64,000 nt of DNA, taken from positions 1,550,992 through 1,614,991 of the forward strand of contig NZ_CP132333.1 in assembly GCF_030758935.1 (NCBI RefSeq), in the 5' to 3' direction. Source of the stretch: Geothrix sp. PMB-07 (GTDB taxonomy: Bacteria; Acidobacteriota; Holophagae; Holophagales; Holophagaceae). This document shows positions 1-7,812 of the stretch, one piece after another (within the stretch, counting starts at the first letter, position 1; each line of letters starts with the position of its first letter). Both the position numbers and the translations under genes were made by a program. The notes beneath the pieces were generated by a model. It ran no database searches. It was not told the origin of the DNA and saw only the letters and a list, made by a program, of their open reading frames with translations.

Positions 1-105
1 ATCGAGCATGCCGTGGGTGGCATCCAGGCGGGCCTTGAGTCCATCGACCCGCAGGTCAGAGGGGTCTGAGGCGGTCCTGAGGTCTCGGGGGGCTGGGTCT
101 GCCAT
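1..105 (-). CDS. 5' fragment of an unidentified gene
   Basis: An open frame of 35 codons starts with ATG at 105 on the minus strand and runs off the left edge. It begins MADPAPRDLR and continues without a stop. It lies 57 bases downstream of the ABC permease on the same strand, so it could be the last gene of that operon. No clear ribosome binding site precedes the ATG. The fragment is too short to recognise a family. Confidence 0.45.
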   Translation of the reverse strand, partial: MADPAPRDLRTASDPSDLRVDGLKARLDATHGMLD

Positions 106-162
106 GACGACACCATCGGCCAAAAGGCGCCGTGAGCCAAGTCTAGCGGTTCAGATTTGGCC

Positions 163-1221
163 TCAGGCCCAGCGGAAGCGCCGCACGGCCAGCAGGAAGG
201 CTGCCACGCCCCAGGCGCCCACGATGGCCAGGCCCATGCCATGGCCAGCAAGGCCGGCGCCATCGTTGAACACGGCCCGCAGGGCCTTGATGAAGGGGGC
301 CAGAGGCAGCACGGCCACGGCATGCTGAAGCCAGGCCGGGGCGGCGTCCAGGGTGAAGTAGACGCCGCTCAGCAGCATCAAGGGCAGAAACACCAGGTTC
401 GAGATGGCCGCATAGCCTTCGGAGGTATCGGCGAAGCTGCTCAGGGCGAAGCCGAAGGCCATGAAGCAGCCGGTACCCAGCGTCATGACCAGCAGCAGGA
501 GGCTGAAGGAGCCCTGGTTCTGGATGTTGAAGACGAGCCGGCCCACCAGCAGGAGGATGGCGGCCTGGAGCACGGTGAGGGTGAGCCGGTGGGTGACCTG
601 GCCCAGCAGGAAGATCCATTTGGGCAAGGGCGTCACCGCCAGGCGCCGGAACTTCCCCTTTTCGCGGTAGGACACGTTCACCATGCCGACGCTGAACAGG
701 CCCATGCTCACCAGGTTCAGGCCCAGCAGGCCGGGCAGCAGGAAGGAGGCGTAGTTGGTGGCCCGTTTGTGGCCGGGGCTCTCCACCTGGGTGGGGATTT
801 TCAGGGGCTCGGGTGACCCGTTGAGCCGCGCCTGCGCCACCAGCCAGGCCTGGTTCACGAGGCCCGCCGTGGCCCCGGCCTGGGCCATGAGGTAGCTGTT
901 CAGACGCAGGCGGTAGCCTTCGCCGTCCGGCTCCACTTGGGCGGCCGTCTCCCCCTGGGCCCAGCGGGCCTCGGCTTCCGCCTTGGTCAGCGGCTGGACC
1001 TTGAGCTGCAGGTCGGCCAGGGCCTGGTCGAAGGCCGCATCCTTGGGCGTCGACGTGGCTGAGAGGACACGCACCACTGAGAGCCTGGGGCCTCCGCTGT
1101 CCCTAAACATGGTGCCGAAGCCCAACAGCAGGACCACCGGGAAGGCCAGGGTCCAGAACATGGCGGCCCGGTCGCGGCTGTAGAGCCGCCATTCCATGAC
1201 GAATTGTCTCCAGAGCAACAT
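163..1221 (-). CDS. ABC-2 type transporter permease
   Basis: This 352-residue inner-membrane protein is the permease half of an ABC-2 exporter. One membrane segment lies near residues 21-38 and is followed by a long polar, probably extracytoplasmic domain. About five hydrophobic segments fill the C-terminal half, the architecture of the ABC2_membrane_3 group. The start was chosen at the ATG two bases after the ATPase stop (TAG-cc-ATG), which makes translational coupling likely; a longer frame reading back through the ATPase gene is an artefact. The substrate cannot be told: family members export drugs, polysaccharide or unknown cargo. It works with the upstream ATPase. Confidence 0.9.
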   Translation of the reverse strand: MLLWRQFVMEWRLYSRDRAAMFWTLAFPVVLLLGFGTMFRDSGGPRLSVVRVLSATSTPKDAAFDQALADLQLKVQPLTKAEAEARWAQGETAAQVEPDGEGYRLRLNSYLMAQAGATAGLVNQAWLVAQARLNGSPEPLKIPTQVESPGHKRATNYASFLLPGLLGLNLVSMGLFSVGMVNVSYREKGKFRRLAVTPLPKWIFLLGQVTHRLTLTVLQAAILLLVGRLVFNIQNQGSFSLLLLVMTLGTGCFMAFGFALSSFADTSEGYAAISNLVFLPLMLLSGVYFTLDAAPAWLQHAVAVLPLAPFIKALRAVFNDGAGLAGHGMGLAIVGAWGVAAFLLAVRRFRWA

Positions 1222-1223
1222 GG

Positions 1224-2144
1224 CTACTCCCTCAGGCTCCGGCCCGTGCGGTGCAGGAACACATCCTCCAGGGTGGCTCGGCGGACATGGACCTGCTGGA
1301 AGGGGATGGCCTCGGCCTCGGCGGATTCCAGCAGCCGGGGCAGCAGGGCCTTGGGATCGGGCGTGGGGATCTCCCACAGGTCCGCGCGGTGTTCGACGGG
1401 TTGACCGAGCCGATTGGCGAAAGCGGTGGGATCGGGCGCCTCGCCCTCGAAGGTCAGTTCCACCACGCTCGGAATGGCCAGATCGGCAATGAGCGAGGCC
1501 GGTGTGCCCGTGGCGATGACCTTGCCGTGATCCATGATGGCCAGCCGGTCGCAGAGGGCTTCCGCTTCATCCATGTAGTGGGTGGTCAGCATCACCGTGC
1601 GCCCCTCGGCCTTGATGCGCCGCACCACCTCCCAGAGGCTGCGACGGGCCTGGGGATCCAGGCCCGTGGTGGGCTCATCGAGGAACACCAGCTCGGGATC
1701 GTTCACCAGGGCGAGGGCCAGGGCCAGCCGCTGCTGCTGGCCGCCGCTGAGGGTGATGTGGTAGGCGTCGGCCTTCTCCTCCAGCTGCACCAGCTCCAGC
1801 AGCTCCTTGCTGCTGCGGTTCTTCGGATAGTAGCTGCCGTAGAGATCCAGCGCCTCCCGGGGGGTGATCTTGTTGAAGAGGCTGGTGCTCTGGAGCTGCA
1901 CGCCGATGCGGGAGCGGATCTCCTGTCCCTGGTGCTTCCAGTTCAGCCCCAGGATCTCGATGTCGCCGGCATCGGCCGTGGTGATGCCCTCGATGATCTC
2001 GAGCGTGGTGGTCTTGCCGGCCCCGTTGGGTCCCAGCAGGCCGAAGACCTCGCCCCGGGCCACTTCCAGATCCACCCCGTCCACGGCAACCACCTTGGGG
2101 AAGGCCTTGCCGAGACCGCGAATGCGAAGGGCGGAATCGGACAT
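1224..2144 (-). CDS. ABC transporter ATP-binding protein
   Basis: This 306-residue cytoplasmic ATPase powers the permease encoded just downstream. Walker A is GPNGAGKTT at residues 38-46, the signature LSGGQ is at 132-136, and Walker B LVFLDEP is at 152-158, followed by the D-loop GLDP and a switch His in TTHYMDEAEA. The C-terminal about 80 residues form the extra domain usual in CcmA/DrrA-like subunits of ABC-2 exporters. The start is the ATG preceded by GAGGTG five bases away. An 11-base homopolymer lies 20-30 bases upstream of the start. Specific substrate unknown. Confidence 0.93.
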   Translation of the reverse strand: MSDSALRIRGLGKAFPKVVAVDGVDLEVARGEVFGLLGPNGAGKTTTLEIIEGITTADAGDIEILGLNWKHQGQEIRSRIGVQLQSTSLFNKITPREALDLYGSYYPKNRSSKELLELVQLEEKADAYHITLSGGQQQRLALALALVNDPELVFLDEPTTGLDPQARRSLWEVVRRIKAEGRTVMLTTHYMDEAEALCDRLAIMDHGKVIATGTPASLIADLAIPSVVELTFEGEAPDPTAFANRLGQPVEHRADLWEIPTPDPKALLPRLLESAEAEAIPFQQVHVRRATLEDVFLHRTGRSLRE

Positions 2145-2163
2145 GGGCACCTCAGGTTTCAAA

Positions 2164-2174
2164 GGGGGGGGGGG
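2164..2174. repeat. Eleven-base G/C homopolymer tract
   Basis: A run of eleven G on the plus strand (eleven C on the coding strand of the ATPase gene) lies between the ispE stop and the ATPase start, ending 20 bases before the ATPase ATG. Such runs are prone to slippage. It is the longest homopolymer I noticed in the window. Confidence 0.95.
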
Positions 2175-2199
2175 AGGCAGACAGTCTGTCACGACACAA

Positions 2200-3036
2200 T
2201 CAGATCGGCCAGACGCACCAGCTCTCATGGAGTCGTCGCAGCATCGCCACCGCACGGTCGCGGTGAGCTGTGGAATCGAAGCGCGCCGCCCAGCAGCTTC
2301 CGGACCCGCAGAGCAGCGGCTCCCCACCGGCGGCGGCGAGGGCTTCGCGCACTTCCACGAGGGCGGGGCAGACTTTCAGGGCAGCCGCAGTCAGATCATT
2401 GCGCCAAGGTGGCGCGATGCCCTCTGGCAGGGAAAGCAGAGGCCGGGGATCTGCGTACCCAAGTTCCGCCAGAACCCGGTACACGTTGGGGGTGCTCACA
2501 TGCAGCCCGGGGTGCACGAGCAGCAGCGGTTCAAAGGGCAGGGGGCGCAACGGAAACACCCGCTCACCCCGGCCCAGGCCCAGCGTGGTGCCGCCCAGCA
2601 GGAAGAGGGGCACGTCGCTGCCCAGGGCCGCCGCCAGATCCAGCAGGGTCCTCTCTGCCAGCTCGAGGTTGAAGAGGCTGTTGCCCAGCCGAAGGGCCGC
2701 CGCCGCATCGCTGCTGCCTCCGCCCAGGCCCGCCCCGTGGGGAATGCGCTTCTCCAGGTGGAGGGTCGTTGGAAGGGCGCGTTCCGCGGCGGCTTCGAGC
2801 AGGCGCCAGGCCCGGATCACGAGGTTGGATTCATCGGTTTCCAATCCTTCACCGGCGGGCCCCGAGATGCTCAGCGACAGGCGGGGGCCGGGCTCTCCGG
2901 AGAGCGTGTCCGTGAGTTCTGCAACGCCTTCGAGCACTGTGGTGACCAGCTCCAGCTCATGGAAGCCATCCGCCCGACGGCCGAGCACGGCGAGGAAGCG
3001 GTTGAGTTTGGCGGGGGCCTGGATCGAAAGAACCAT
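2200..3036 (-). CDS. ispE: 4-(cytidine 5'-diphospho)-2-C-methyl-D-erythritol kinase
   Basis: IspE phosphorylates the 2-hydroxyl of CDP-methylerythritol with ATP in the cytoplasmic MEP pathway of isoprenoid synthesis. The 278-residue length matches the family. The N-terminal PAKLN motif places Lys at residue 10, the GHMP-kinase glycine loop GGGSSDAAA is at 105-113, and GSDVP places Asp at 141; these equal the Lys10/Asp141 catalytic pair known for the E. coli enzyme. I chose the ATG at 3036 (MVLSIQ) over one six codons upstream because it fits the conserved N-terminus. It heads the minus-strand cluster with the ABC exporter and is divergent from a thioesterase 38 bases away. Confidence 0.95.
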   Translation of the reverse strand: MVLSIQAPAKLNRFLAVLGRRADGFHELELVTTVLEGVAELTDTLSGEPGPRLSLSISGPAGEGLETDESNLVIRAWRLLEAAAERALPTTLHLEKRIPHGAGLGGGSSDAAAALRLGNSLFNLELAERTLLDLAAALGSDVPLFLLGGTTLGLGRGERVFPLRPLPFEPLLLVHPGLHVSTPNVYRVLAELGYADPRPLLSLPEGIAPPWRNDLTAAALKVCPALVEVREALAAAGGEPLLCGSGSCWAARFDSTAHRDRAVAMLRRLHESWCVWPI

Positions 3037-3074
3037 GCCTCCACGGTAGCGCAAGGGCCCGCTAGGCTGGAGGG

Positions 3075-3578
3075 ATGGTTCTGCTGCTCCGCACCCTCTG
3101 GAAAGGCCTCACCCTGCGCTTTCGGGCGCCTCTGGAGGCCCTTGAAGCCTCGGTGCTCAGCTTCCGCGTGTGGCCTAACGACCTTGATGTGAACGTCCAC
3201 ATGAACAACGGCCGGTTTCTGAGCGTCATGGATCTGGGCCGCTTCGATCTCACGTTCCGCACCGGCCTGGGGAGGGCCATGCTTCGCAACCGCTGGAAGC
3301 CGCTGGTGGGAGGCGTCACCATCCGTTACCGCCGCAGCCTGGATCCCTTCGAGGCCTACGAACTCCACACCCGCTTGCTGGGCTGGGATGCCAAGTGGTT
3401 CTTCCTGGAGCAGCGCTTCGTGAAACGGGGCGGGGAGCTGGCCGCCGAAGGTGTGGTCCGGGCCCTTTTCCGCGGCCGGGAGGGGAATGTGCCCGTGGCC
3501 GAAGTGCTGAGCCAGATGGGTTACGTCGGGCCCGACATCAATCCGCCCGAAGCGCTGCGCCGCTGGGCTGAGGGCTGA
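3075..3578 (+). CDS. Acyl-CoA thioesterase-like hotdog protein
   Basis: The 167-residue product looks like a hotdog-fold thioesterase of the 4HBT/THEM6 type. The typical active-site helix signature is present near residues 35-55 (LDVNVHMNN followed by GRFLSVMDLGR), and the later strand holds the usual basic residues (IRYRR). No signal peptide is seen, but residues 1-15 are rather hydrophobic, as in membrane-associated THEM6-like proteins. It probably hydrolyses an acyl-CoA thioester; the substrate is unknown. The gene is divergent from ispE. The ATG lies immediately after GGAGGG, closer than usual, so the exact start is not certain. Confidence 0.75.
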   Translation: MVLLLRTLWKGLTLRFRAPLEALEASVLSFRVWPNDLDVNVHMNNGRFLSVMDLGRFDLTFRTGLGRAMLRNRWKPLVGGVTIRYRRSLDPFEAYELHTRLLGWDAKWFFLEQRFVKRGGELAAEGVVRALFRGREGNVPVAEVLSQMGYVGPDINPPEALRRWAEG

Positions 3579-3601
3579 ATCCATTCACTTGTTGAGGGAC
3601 C

Positions 3602-4060
3602 ATGGCACCGATCCCGGAAACCCATCGCATCTCGCTTGATCCGTCGGAACTCCAGTTCGATGTGATCCATGGCTACCTGACCCGGAGCTACTGGTCCCCG
3701 GGCATTTCCCGGGAGCTCGTGGAGCGGGCCGCCCGACATAGCCTCTGCGCGGGCGCCTTCGGGCCCCGGAGCGTCCAGGTGGGGTTCGCACGGCTGATCA
3801 CCGACCACACCACCTTCGGCTACCTGGCCGATGTGTTTGTGCTGGAGGCGCACCGGGGCCTGGGTTTGGCCGAGGCCATGGTGCGAACACTCATGGATCT
3901 GCCAGAAGTTCAGGGCATGCGTCGCCTGATGCTCGCCACCCGCGATGCCCATGGCCTCTACCGGAAGCTGGGGTGGGAACCCGTGACCGATCCCGCGCCC
4001 CTCATGCAGATCCGCCGGGCCAACCTGTACCAGGCTCCACAGGAAGGGATGGAAGGCTAG
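3602..4060 (+). CDS. GNAT family N-acetyltransferase
   Basis: This 152-residue protein has the GNAT fold order. The acetyl-CoA binding motif A lies at about residues 76-95, where VFVLEAHRGLGLAEAMV contains the R-x-x-G-x-A/G pyrophosphate loop (R85 to A90). The C-terminal half carries the YRKLGWE motif B element typical of small-molecule acetyltransferases. Substrate unknown. It follows the thioesterase by 23 bases, so the two may be cotranscribed. Its stop overlaps the stop of the convergent map gene by four bases. Confidence 0.85.
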   Translation: MAPIPETHRISLDPSELQFDVIHGYLTRSYWSPGISRELVERAARHSLCAGAFGPRSVQVGFARLITDHTTFGYLADVFVLEAHRGLGLAEAMVRTLMDLPEVQGMRRLMLATRDAHGLYRKLGWEPVTDPAPLMQIRRANLYQAPQEGMEG

Positions 4061-4848
4061 AGTCCGTCCTCGAGCTCGAACTCCGGATCCGGGATGCTGA
4101 GGATTTCCGGGCCGTCGCGGGTGATGGCCACGTCGTGCTCGAACTGGGCCGAGAGCTTGCCGTCCTGGGTCCGTACGGTCCAGCCATCGGATTCCACCAG
4201 GCATCGGTGGCTGCCGATGTTCAGGATGGGTTCGATGGTGATGGTCATGCCCGGTTCCATGCGGAACCCGGTGCCCGGCCTCTGTTCGGCGAATACCACC
4301 TGGGGATCCTCGTGCAGATCCCGGCCCAGGCCGTGGCCGATGTACTCGCGCACCACGGAGTAGCCGCGTTCCTCGGCGAAGGATTGCACAGCGGTGGCCA
4401 TGTCACCCAGGCGCAGCCCCGGGCGGCAGTGCTCGATGCCCACGAACATCGCCAGCTGAGCCGTCTGGATGAGCATGCGGGCTTCATCAGATATCTTGCC
4501 GACGCCCACCGTCAGGCAGGTGTCGCCATGGAAGCCATCGAGCTTGGCACCGCAGTCGATGGCGATGATATCGCCCTCTTGCAGCACGTACTTGGAGGGA
4601 ATGCCGTGCACCACCTTGTCGTTCACGGAGGTGCAGAGGGTGCCGGGGAAACCATGGTAGCCCTTGAAACTGGGCGTGGCGCCATTCTGGCGGATGTAGG
4701 TTTCAGCGATCTTGTCGAGTTCCAGCAGGCTTACGCCCGGCCGCGCGGCCCGGGCGGCGATGCGCAGCGCGTTGGCCGCCAGGCGGCAGGATTCCCGCAG
4801 CTTGTCGATTTCCTTGCGGCTCTTGTATCGGATCTGTTCGCGAATCAG
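4057..4848 (-). CDS. map: Methionine aminopeptidase, type I, start codon unresolved
   Basis: Map removes the N-terminal Met from new proteins in the cytoplasm. All five metal ligands are visible: Asp in AIDCGAK, Asp in FHGDTC, His in GHGLGRDLH, Glu in TITIEP and Glu in QFEHDVA. The conserved N-terminal region reads through about 75 codons upstream of the first GTG at 4626, back to an in-frame TAG at 4875-4873. That stretch holds no ATG, GTG or TTG. The most plausible starts are CTG at 4848 or ATT at 4845, behind a GAGGAAGAGGGGGG purine tract. Alternatively, one missing base in the six-G run at 4861-4856 would join the frame to the ATG at 4871. The coordinates given assume CTG (263 residues). 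Function is certain, start is not. Confidence 0.88.
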   Translation of the reverse strand: MIREQIRYKSRKEIDKLRESCRLAANALRIAARAARPGVSLLELDKIAETYIRQNGATPSFKGYHGFPGTLCTSVNDKVVHGIPSKYVLQEGDIIAIDCGAKLDGFHGDTCLTVGVGKISDEARMLIQTAQLAMFVGIEHCRPGLRLGDMATAVQSFAEERGYSVVREYIGHGLGRDLHEDPQVVFAEQRPGTGFRMEPGMTITIEPILNIGSHRCLVESDGWTVRTQDGKLSAQFEHDVAITRDGPEILSIPDPEFELEDGL

Positions 4849-4892
4849 GACCGTGCCCCCCTCTTCCTCATTCTAGCGGGTAGAATGACGGC

Positions 4893-5234
4893 ATGGCGCG
4901 ACCTTTGATTTTCCTTCTGGCGACAATGACCCTGGCGGGATGCCTGGTGGATTGTGGCGGCGCGCCTTCGCGTCCCGCGTCCGTGTCGTCCGAGGCCCTG
5001 TGGGGCGGCGACGCGAAGAAGGGCGTGTTTCTCAAGGTCAATGGCCACCAGGGCACGCTCTGGCAACTGGAAGTCTGGAATCGCAAAGGGCAGCTTTTGG
5101 GAGCGGGCGGCTTCCGCCTGCGCGGCTTCGGCAAGGCCCGGATCATCCCCGACGAGATCATCGGATGGGAGAACGGCGCCCTGCACCTCAAGGACGGCAC
5201 CTGGCTGGTGCCGGAACCCGCTGCTTCCCACTGA
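4893..5234 (+). CDS. Small putative lipoprotein of unknown function
   Basis: The 113-residue product has a short positively charged N-terminus, a hydrophobic core and a lipobox LAGC at about residues 14-17, so it is probably a lipoprotein exported by Sec. The mature part alternates small beta-rich phrases (KGVFLKVNG, LWQLEVWNRKG) and ends WLVPEPAASH. I do not recognise the family. Its TGA overlaps the ATG of the next gene (TGATG), which places it first in a three-gene operon with two more unknown proteins. Confidence 0.7.
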   Translation: MARPLIFLLATMTLAGCLVDCGGAPSRPASVSSEALWGGDAKKGVFLKVNGHQGTLWQLEVWNRKGQLLGAGGFRLRGFGKARIIPDEIIGWENGALHLKDGTWLVPEPAASH

Positions 5235-5857
5235 TGCCCTACAGCCGCGACGAAAAAGACTGGCTGGAGCGGGAATGGGCTTTCCGGGCCTGGGGCCGGG
5301 CGGGGTTGCTGAGCACCGAGGACTACCGCCAGGTGCTGGCCTGGGAGGCCGGTGGTGTGCCCATGGATCTGGTGGTGGCGGCCCTCAACACCTTTTTTGA
5401 TCGCCGCGAGAAGAAAGAGAAACCTCGCACCTTCGTGGCCCTCAAGCACATCGATCGCGATGTGGCCAAGGCCCTGAAGCTGCGCGAGTCGCTGTTGCGC
5501 GCGGGCCCAGAACTGGATGCGGGGAAGGGTTGGGAGCAGGTGAAGGCGCCCTTGCGGGAGGATCCCGCAGCGAAGGCGGCCTTTGAGGCCTGGCAGCGAC
5601 TGCGGGCCTCGGCCCCCTCGCCAGAGGCCGCAGGCTACCTGGCTCATCACGATCAGGAACGCGAAGCCCGGGCGGCTTTGCTGGATCAGGCGGAAGCGGC
5701 TCTGGGCCCCGCGGCGGAACCCCTGCGGGCGGAGCTTCGCCAGCGCCTTCTGGCGGCGGACATGAAAGAAGGCGGTTTGGTGTGGAAGCGCGCGTGGAGC
5801 CACCATTGGGGCCGGTTGGTGGCTGCGGCGTGGGCGCTGCCCCTGGAGGGTGCATGA
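5234..5857 (+). CDS. Conserved-looking hypothetical protein, helical, 207 residues
   Basis: The ATG at 5234 overlaps the lipoprotein stop. The product (207 residues) has no signal peptide or membrane segment and is predicted mostly helical and charged. The N-terminal 75 residues (LSTEDYRQVLAWEAGG, then a basic KKEKPR stretch) have the look of a small helical, possibly nucleic-acid or protein-binding module; that is only an impression. The rest is Ala/Glu/Arg-rich and could form a coiled coil. It overlaps the next gene by an ATGA, so the two are translationally coupled. No function can be assigned. Confidence 0.7.
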   Translation: MPYSRDEKDWLEREWAFRAWGRAGLLSTEDYRQVLAWEAGGVPMDLVVAALNTFFDRREKKEKPRTFVALKHIDRDVAKALKLRESLLRAGPELDAGKGWEQVKAPLREDPAAKAAFEAWQRLRASAPSPEAAGYLAHHDQEREARAALLDQAEAALGPAAEPLRAELRQRLLAADMKEGGLVWKRAWSHHWGRLVAAAWALPLEGA

Positions 5858-7149
5858 GCGTCGAGGCTCGCTGGCAGCAGGAACTGGAAACGCCTTCGGA
5901 GGGCTTCTTCGCGGCTTTCGCGGAACGGATCGCTGGCCCTGGCGGTCTGCGGGACGCCCTGCGGGAGGCCGTGAAGACGATCATTCCCCGCATCGACTGG
6001 GAGGCCTACCAGCCGCATGTGCCCCACGGTCTTCTGGGCCTGAGGGCGGTGCTGCGGTTACGCGAGTTCCTGGATGAGCGGAGCTTCCTACGCGCCATGG
6101 CCATTCAGCTGCACATGGCGGCTCACGAGGGGCGCCGCTCTGACCAGGCGGTGGCACAGGTGTTGGGGGCCAAGGGCAGTGGCCAATGGCGCAACCTCGA
6201 GGCTTTCATTGTCGCGCGGAAGCCAGGTCTGGCCTTTGCGGAAGCCCAGGGTTTCGACCTTCCCACGGCCGAGGATTTCCGGCGGCTGGCGCGCCTCTGC
6301 GACCTGGACATGGCCAACGTGGGCCACAAGGCGGTGCTTTGCGACGATCTCGCCGATCTCCACGAGCGCCTCGAACGGCCTCGGGCCACGGGCCGCCGCC
6401 TCTTCGGCCTGGCCGCCTGGCTGGCGGCCACCACCGAAGACACTTTCTGGGCGCGCCGCGCCGCCAAGCGGCTGGTGGGCTCTGAAACCATCGTCGCTTG
6501 GGGCGAGTCGACCCTCACGGAAGCGGCGTGCCAGGCCCAGGTGAGGGATATCTGCGATCAGGGGCTGGTGACGCTGCTGGACCGGTTCACGGACCTGCTG
6601 AAGCAGGGCCAGGGCGGCGCCGACACCCTGGCCACGCTGACCCTGGCTGCCGCCGAGAAGCAACTGGATGCGCGCCGCGACCTGGAAGGCAAGACCGCCT
6701 GGACCTTTGCCTACTTGGCCCACCTCGCACGCACCCGCCCGACGGATCCCCGCATCTGGTGCCAGGCAGCGGCGCTGGTGAATCTCTTCCCCACCGGGGA
6801 AACCGAGGAACGCCCTCAGCCTGCCAAGATCGCTGCGGCCAGCCCTGAGGCCTTGCGCGAGGCCGTGCTGGACATCGAACCGCTGATCGCCATGGGCCAG
6901 GCCCAGGGGCTGACGCGCGCCGATCAAACCCGGGCCGCTCTGGCCGCTCTGGCCGAGGCCGCCACGCGGAACGATCCCACCTTCAACCACGCCCATCAGG
7001 TGATCGCAGTGGCCGCCGCCGCGGACCTGCTGCCCCATCTGCCCGGCCAGGCCCAGGAGGCTCTGATGGTGGCCCTGGCCAAGAACCTCGCCAACAGTCA
7101 GGGCAGCGGGGATCTGGGGCGGCTCGCGGACAAACATCTGAAGGCCTGA
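5854..7149 (+). CDS. Hypothetical all-helical protein, 431 residues
   Basis: The ATG at 5854 overlaps the preceding TGA (ATGA). The protein is long, soluble-looking and almost wholly helical, with many Ala/Leu/Arg heptad-like stretches that resemble an alpha-solenoid. No Walker motif, metal-binding His cluster or DNA-binding motif is evident. Being the third gene of a tightly coupled operon with a lipoprotein and a 207-residue helical protein, it probably acts with them. I do not recognise the family. Confidence 0.7.
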   Translation: MSVEARWQQELETPSEGFFAAFAERIAGPGGLRDALREAVKTIIPRIDWEAYQPHVPHGLLGLRAVLRLREFLDERSFLRAMAIQLHMAAHEGRRSDQAVAQVLGAKGSGQWRNLEAFIVARKPGLAFAEAQGFDLPTAEDFRRLARLCDLDMANVGHKAVLCDDLADLHERLERPRATGRRLFGLAAWLAATTEDTFWARRAAKRLVGSETIVAWGESTLTEAACQAQVRDICDQGLVTLLDRFTDLLKQGQGGADTLATLTLAAAEKQLDARRDLEGKTAWTFAYLAHLARTRPTDPRIWCQAAALVNLFPTGETEERPQPAKIAAASPEALREAVLDIEPLIAMGQAQGLTRADQTRAALAALAEAATRNDPTFNHAHQVIAVAAAADLLPHLPGQAQEALMVALAKNLANSQGSGDLGRLADKHLKA

Positions 7150-7189
7150 GCATCCATCACCGGGCTGTGGAACAATCGCGCATCCGGAG

Positions 7190-7771
7190 ATGACCATGGG
7201 CAAGAACAGGCTGGAAGCCTTCAGCGATGGGGTGCTGGCGATCATCCTCACCATCATGGTGCTGGAACTGAAGGTGCCGCATGGCGACTCCTTCGCGGCC
7301 CTGGCGACGCTGCTGCCCACCTTCGTGAGCTACGCGCTGAGTTTCATCTACATCGCCATCTACTGGAACAACCACCACCACCTGCTGCACGCCGTGAAGA
7401 AGGTGAACGGGCCCATCCTGTGGGCCAACACCCACCTGCTGTTCTGGCTGTCGCTGGTGCCCTTCGCCACGGCGTGGATGGGCGATAACCATTTCGCCGC
7501 GCGGCCCGTGGCGCTCTATGGCTTCATCCTGCTCATGGCCAGCCTGGCCTATTACGTCCTCAGTCAGTGCCTCATCCATGTCCAAGGGAAGGATTCGGTG
7601 CTTGGCTCCGCCGTGGGCGGCGACCTCAAGGGCAAGCTCTCCTCGGCGATCTACGCCACCGCGATCCTGGCCTCCTTCGCCAATCGCTGGGTGGGCTTCG
7701 GCCTCTACTGGGTGGTGGCCCTCATCTGGCTGGTGCCCGATCGGCGCATCGAGCGGGCCATGGGTGAGTAG
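7190..7771 (+). CDS. TMEM175-like potassium channel family protein (DUF1211)
   Basis: This 193-residue membrane protein carries the family hallmark at its N-terminus, RLEAFSDGVLAIILTI, in which the R...FSD motif starts the first pore helix. About six hydrophobic segments follow, ending with a basic tail. Bacterial members form tetrameric, weakly potassium-selective leak channels in the inner membrane. Length and motif fit well. It stands alone between an unknown operon and a beta-helix lipoprotein, so context adds nothing to its role. Confidence 0.88.
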   Translation: MTMGKNRLEAFSDGVLAIILTIMVLELKVPHGDSFAALATLLPTFVSYALSFIYIAIYWNNHHHLLHAVKKVNGPILWANTHLLFWLSLVPFATAWMGDNHFAARPVALYGFILLMASLAYYVLSQCLIHVQGKDSVLGSAVGGDLKGKLSSAIYATAILASFANRWVGFGLYWVVALIWLVPDRRIERAMGE

Positions 7772-7812
7772 ACCATGGAGGCTGGATCCGCTTCCCATGT
7801 TCCGGAGGTGAG

